From Taxillus chinensis (lineage: Eukaryota > Streptophyta > Magnoliopsida > Santalales > Loranthaceae): a DNA stretch of 64,000 nucleotides. Below, piece by piece: positions 60,901-64,000 of this stretch (position 1 is its first letter; each line of letters starts with the position of its first letter). The stretch covers positions 20,653,029-20,717,028 of the forward strand of contig CM042086.1 of the NCBI GenBank assembly GCA_023512835.1, given 5' to 3'. The position numbers were made by a program, and so were the translations under genes. The notes beneath the pieces are model-generated. The model did no database searches, had not been told where the DNA came from, and was given only the letters and a program-made list of their open reading frames with translations.

Positions 60901-63381
60901 CTAATTAGTTTTTCTTCATTGAGGGGAATATTATACATGGATACCTATGGTAAGATGAACTCAAATATGTTCTTCATAGATTTGAAGAAAATTTATGACA
61001 AAGTGCGTGGAAATATGTTTTGGTGGGCTGTAAGAAAAGGTAGTTCTTATCAAATATGTGAGTTCAGGAAAGGATATATGCGCAGGAGTTGTAACCAATG
61101 ATAAAACTAGTAGTCCTTACAATTGGGGCGCATTAAAGATTAGCCTTAGTCCTTTTCTTTTTGTAATAGTACTTGAAGAGATAATCAAAAAAATTTGTGA
61201 GGATTTATCATGGTGTATCTTATTCAGTGATGATATTATTTTGATTGATGAGACTAAAGAAATGTTAATCAAAAAATTAGAATTGTGGCGACAAACTCTA
61301 GAGGTTCTAGATTTTATATTAAGCAAATCGAAGATTAAATATATGAAATGTAAATTTAGAAAATGAAGAAATAGCGAACAAAGTGTTATGCACTTAATGA
61401 CCAATAAATATCAGCTACATAATGTTTTAATTATCTAAGATCGTTAATTTAGTGAAACGGAGGGCTTGATGGTGATATCAACTATAGGATTAAAGCTGAA
61501 TGGCTTAAGTGGAGACGTATGACAGAAGTTTTGTGTGATCAAAATATACCACTGCGTTTAAAAGAAAATTTTTATAGGACAATTGTTAGACAATCTTTGT
61601 TATACGGGACAAAGTGTTAGGATAAAAAAACATATACATAAGTTTAGTGTCGATGAGATGTGTAGTAAAAGTAAGATGAATAAGATTTGAAAATATTTAT
61701 CATGTTGAGTACCTCCAATTGTAGATAAAATAAAAGAGAATTAATTATATTGGTTTAACCATTTAAAACGTAGATCAAGTGATGAACTTGTTAGGTGGGT
61801 AGAGCAGACATTGAACAAGATAGAAAATTATGGAAAAAAATAAAAAATGACTTGGCTGAATGTAGTAATAAAAGATTTGAAATTGTTAGATTTGGAAGAA
61901 AACATGGTGATAGATAGAAATGTTTGAAAGACGGATTCTTGTTTTGGATTCAATATAAACATTCTTTTTGTCTTGATTCATATAACCGATTTCATTTAGT
62001 GGGATTAATGCGTGTTGGTTTGGTTTGGTTTGGGAAGGAGAATATTATACAAGTACAAGACGAAGTTAGAGGAACATATGCATCAACTGCAGGTAATCTA
62101 AATTTTGTAAGACAGGTTAAGTATTTAGATTATCTATACTAATAGAATGTGAAATATCTTACTCACAATACAGTAATGCTTACTATCTAATAAGTAACAT
62201 TTGTATTTAATTCTTGGTAAAAATCCCTATTGATCCTTAGTTTATATTTGGGTTCGTTTTTGCTTGATATGCGTGAATTTTTACTAGTGGTGTTGAAAAT
62301 GTAATGATAGTCCTTAAAGTTATATGACTCAAGATGCTCTGCATAATTCACCTTGCAGGTTTGCCCACCGGAATCAGATGTAATTGAACTCTTTATTTAT
62401 CTCAGTCGGCCTTGCCATGTTTGTCAGCTGCTTCTTACAATTGCACATGGTGCGGATGATTCAACTTTTCCATCAACAGTTGATGTAAGGACAGGCCGTT
62501 ATTTGGATGGGCTTAAAGTAGTTGTAGAGGTTTGTTTCCTCTTCACTCAACGCCTTTTTTTTCTTTAAATTTATGCCTGCAGTTTTATTCCTTTACTTCA
62601 TATTCAATTCTCTATACTGTGAACCACAGCCTCAAAGTCTGCAGCGATGCCCTCTAAGAATATGCTTAGTGGTGGCCATGCTGAGCATTAGAGTTTTTAC
62701 GCTTAGAAAATCATACATGGCCTTAAGTGTTGTAGTCCCAGAAAACAACTGGGATGTGCCCTTTGTCTTGAAGATTTAAAGACTACTGTGTGGCGCCTAT
62801 ATTCTAGCTTAAATGTAGAGTTATAATTATAAATGGAATTCTAATTGTGGCTGACTATATAGGTAATCAAGATTTTGTGAATACCTAAAAGTAAATAAGT
62901 ACATTGAAGTATTGCGAGTAGCATTTTGGGCCATGTTCAATAGGTGGTTGCCAATTGCTTTACCTGAGTTTAAAGTTTGGTATGTTATTTTGTATTTTTT
63001 TTTTATGATTTATGTTGACGATGGCTGTAATTTTTTTAGTCTATTAAGTTTAAAATCTGTGTTGCTTTTCTGGATGGAATTTGTGATGTATGTCACTTGA
63101 CTTAGACTTTCTAATTCTACAATGAACGTTTTTGACAGGGAGCATCTATACCTCAATGTATGCATGGAACAAGCCTTTTGATTCCACTTCCAGGACCTGT
63201 CAGTGCAGAGGATTTGGCTGTCACTGGAGCAGGTGCAAGGCTTCATGCTGAAGATACGTATGACCTCTCATTATTGTATGATTTTGAAGAATTAGAGGGG
63301 GAATTGGATTTTCTTACTCGTGTAGTGGCACTTACATTTTATCCTGCTGTATCTGGAAGAAACCCTATAACTATTGGTGAG
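45951..63381 (+). CDS. SAC9: SAC9 phosphoinositide phosphatase with WW domain (5' part, runs off the window)
   Basis: SAC9 is a plant Sac-domain protein acting on phosphatidylinositol phosphates. Loss in Arabidopsis gives constitutive stress symptoms. Coding exons in the window: 45951-45963, 51776-52374, 53417-53549, 54214-55421, 55938-56045, 62359-62529, 63139-63381. They join in frame to 825 residues, about half of the usual 1630. Exon 1 is only ATGGAATCGCCTG before GTGAGT and is chosen because it gives MESP joined to [11 protein letters not shown], as expected. Visible: Sac-domain segments [49 protein letters not shown]. The catalytic CX5R is CADSLDR (455-461). The WW domain is LPPGWEKR to TTTWTHP (W510, W533, P536), inserted in the Sac domain as in all SAC9. 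No break is seen. Introns 1 (5.8 kb) and 5 (6.3 kb) are TE-filled. Confidence 0.95.
46519..47207. mobile_element. TIR element with GC-rich core in SAC9 intron 1
   Basis: AGGCGATGTTTG at the left is matched exactly by CAAACATCGCCT at the right (12-bp perfect terminal inverted repeat), and AT-rich subterminal zones also pair loosely. The 400-bp core is very CG-rich and contains a tandem repeat of about 33 bp (GGACTTCGTCGCAGAGAT-TGGTCGCG, twice near 46770-46830). It is non-autonomous. I could not identify a target duplication, so the superfamily is unassigned. Frames on both strands here are composition artefacts. Confidence 0.75.
47694..48142. mobile_element. hAT-type MITE with 8-bp target duplication in SAC9 intron 1
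   Basis: The target ATTATACT is repeated exactly at 47686-47693 and 48143-48150. Termini are TAAGGGTGTAAAACGGGC and the complement of GCCCATTTTACACCCCTA. The subterminal regions are rich in GGGCC words that are mutually inverted (CGGGCCGGGCCG, GGCCAGGCCGAG). It is 449 bp and non-coding. The 8-bp duplication and TAGGGGTGTAAAA ends are typical of plant hAT MITEs. Confidence 0.93.
48151..50539. other. SAC9 intron 1 sequence, possible decayed gene fragment at 48.25-48.55 kb
   Basis: At about 48550-48250 the minus strand reads [14 protein letters not shown], then [25 protein letters not shown] with stops in between. It looks like a decayed coding fragment, but I do not recognise it. The frame at 49092-49439 (minus) is open for 115 codons without any motif. 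The rest is AT-rich. Confidence 0.35.
50543..50893. mobile_element. Harbinger/Tourist-like MITE with TTA target duplication
   Basis: GAGCATCTCCAAT at the left and ATTGGAGATGCTC at the right form a perfect 13-bp terminal inverted repeat. TTA flanks both sides (50540-50542, 50894-50896). It is 351 bp, non-coding, in SAC9 intron 1, and the same family as the element at 10535. Confidence 0.93.
51370..51439 (+). mobile_element. Very short LINE 3' end fragment
   Basis: TTTTTCGTGCACTCCTTGTA, then AATAAATTTTCTTACTTAAAAAAA, is the plant LINE tail. A near-match ATTCATAAGAAG / ATTCATAAAAAG flanks it as a probable target duplication. It lies 340 bp before SAC9 exon 2. Confidence 0.65.
57110..57425 (-). 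repeat. Partial LTR of the 24-28 kb array family inside the gypsy element
   Basis: It shares ACACATAGATTGGTTTTG, AATCAGTTTGTGTA, TCAAGTCCACGACTAGC, TCCGAAGGAGCTCCATC and a terminal GGGGTGACA with the array LTRs, in the same orientation. About 45 bp of the matching spacer (near 57426-57470) follow. Confidence 0.75.
59850..60240. other. GC-rich block replacing the expected integrase region
   Basis: About 390 bp, markedly GC-richer than everything nearby (CACGAGCCGACGCCTCTCC, GGACGCCGGCTCTATCCC, GTGGGCGCGCAGCCTTGG). It sits between the RNase H remnant and the 3' LTR. No protein motif was recognised. It could be an inserted fragment or an unusual 3' non-coding region. Confidence 0.5.
60900..62040 (+). 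mobile_element. RTE-like LINE remnant (reverse transcriptase) in SAC9 intron 5
   Basis: Reading frames in order: [20 protein letters not shown] (60976-61035), [14 protein letters not shown] and [15 protein letters not shown] with the catalytic DD (61140-61265), then [26 protein letters not shown]. After further frameshifts come the C-terminal [17 protein letters not shown] and IDRN (about 61850-61925). It ends with TTTAGTGGGATTAATGCGTG and a (GTTTG)n tail near 62035. This is the layout of plant RTE-type non-LTR elements. It is 5'-truncated, broken, and begins about 100 bp after the gypsy 3' LTR. Confidence 0.85.
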
Positions 63382-64000
63382 GTACATAACAGTATGTCAA
63401 ATGTCAATTTATGTCTTATTTACCATTTTTCTAATGTTGTATAATCTCTATTACATAATCTACGTATGTGACAGTATATTTTGTTAGAAAACTGTATTTT
63501 GTGGCAACTGGAATAAACATAATTATAGGAAAGTGAGCTGTCATTTGTCGATTGAATTTAGAAAGCTTATAGTAGCGCTGAAATAGAAGATTCTGAAATT
63601 TTGACTTGTCTAGCGAACTGTAAATTTAAGCTTCTCTCCATCAAACCTTTGCTCTCATTCTTCTACCTCTCGCTTGTTTCTTTTTTATTATCAGCTTTTT
63701 CATTTTCTCTTAATTGTTCCTTTTCTTCTTGACCCGTTATTTCTTAATTGAAAATCTTTTGATAATCACAGTGAAGAGGCTTGTGGGGATAAATCTAGGG
63801 CAAACCGAATAAAAATACATTTGTAAATTTCTTGGCAGCATGGTTTATTTTTACCTTATATGTGTAATAGCAAAACAGAAACGGGTGAAATTCATTTTCA
63901 TTTTTGATATTATTCTTCTTTAAGTTTGGTGTTCCCGAATTCTTTAAGGTTAAATTTTAATTTATGATCTGAATTAAGCTTGAAGTGATCAGTCTGTTTT
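63382..64000 (+). other. SAC9 intron 7 (incomplete)
   Basis: It begins with GTACAT after the exon-7 GAG. The rest is AT-rich with no acceptor-plus-coding signal before the window ends. The next SAC9 exon lies outside. Confidence 0.7.

Overview
This is nuclear DNA from a flowering plant, most likely a woody dicot. The genes are intron-rich with GT-AG splice sites, the intergenic DNA is very AT-rich, and plant LTR retrotransposons, LINEs and MITEs are everywhere. The protein genes match well-known plant single-copy families. Nothing here is bacterial or viral, and I found no CRISPR-like or novel defence system.

Layout. 107-302: U2 spliceosomal snRNA gene (minus) with a plant USE/TATA promoter. 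2768-3499: an unrecognised open frame (minus). 5454-9703: a complete 10-exon plastid cysteine synthase, O-acetylserine(thiol)lyase B type (minus). 10.3-11.6 kb: nested Harbinger-like MITEs. 13711-14283: a single-exon four-helix membrane protein (minus). 15-18 kb: LTR debris and the 3' end of a LINE. 19121-20158: intronless CDS of the U5 snRNP 40 kDa WD40 protein (minus), with a probable 5'-UTR exon near 23.6 kb. A dead hAT transposase sits in that leader intron. 24183-28450: a tandem array of four LTRs from one short retroelement, one of them split by a 1.96 kb solo LTR carrying a 33-G run. 30663-40877: a 13-exon chloroplast rhodanese/calcium-sensing-receptor-like protein (minus). 43822-44417: an LTR element with only 51 bp between its LTRs. 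45951 to the right edge: the first seven coding exons of SAC9 (plus), a phosphoinositide phosphatase with a WW domain. Its introns 1 and 5 are inflated by MITEs, a decayed Ty3/gypsy element and a decayed LINE.

Gene order is the most informative biological signal. From established knowledge of Arabidopsis, OASC, SAC9 and the rhodanese protein are neighbours (At3g59760/70/80), while OASB and the U5-40K WD40 gene are neighbours (At2g43750/70). This window holds one cysteine synthase, the U5-40K gene, the rhodanese gene and SAC9 in one run. That looks like the unduplicated ancestral block which Arabidopsis duplicated and then fractionated.

Exon coordinates were read by eye from splice signals and frame continuity. 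Every internal junction given for the three multi-exon genes keeps frame.
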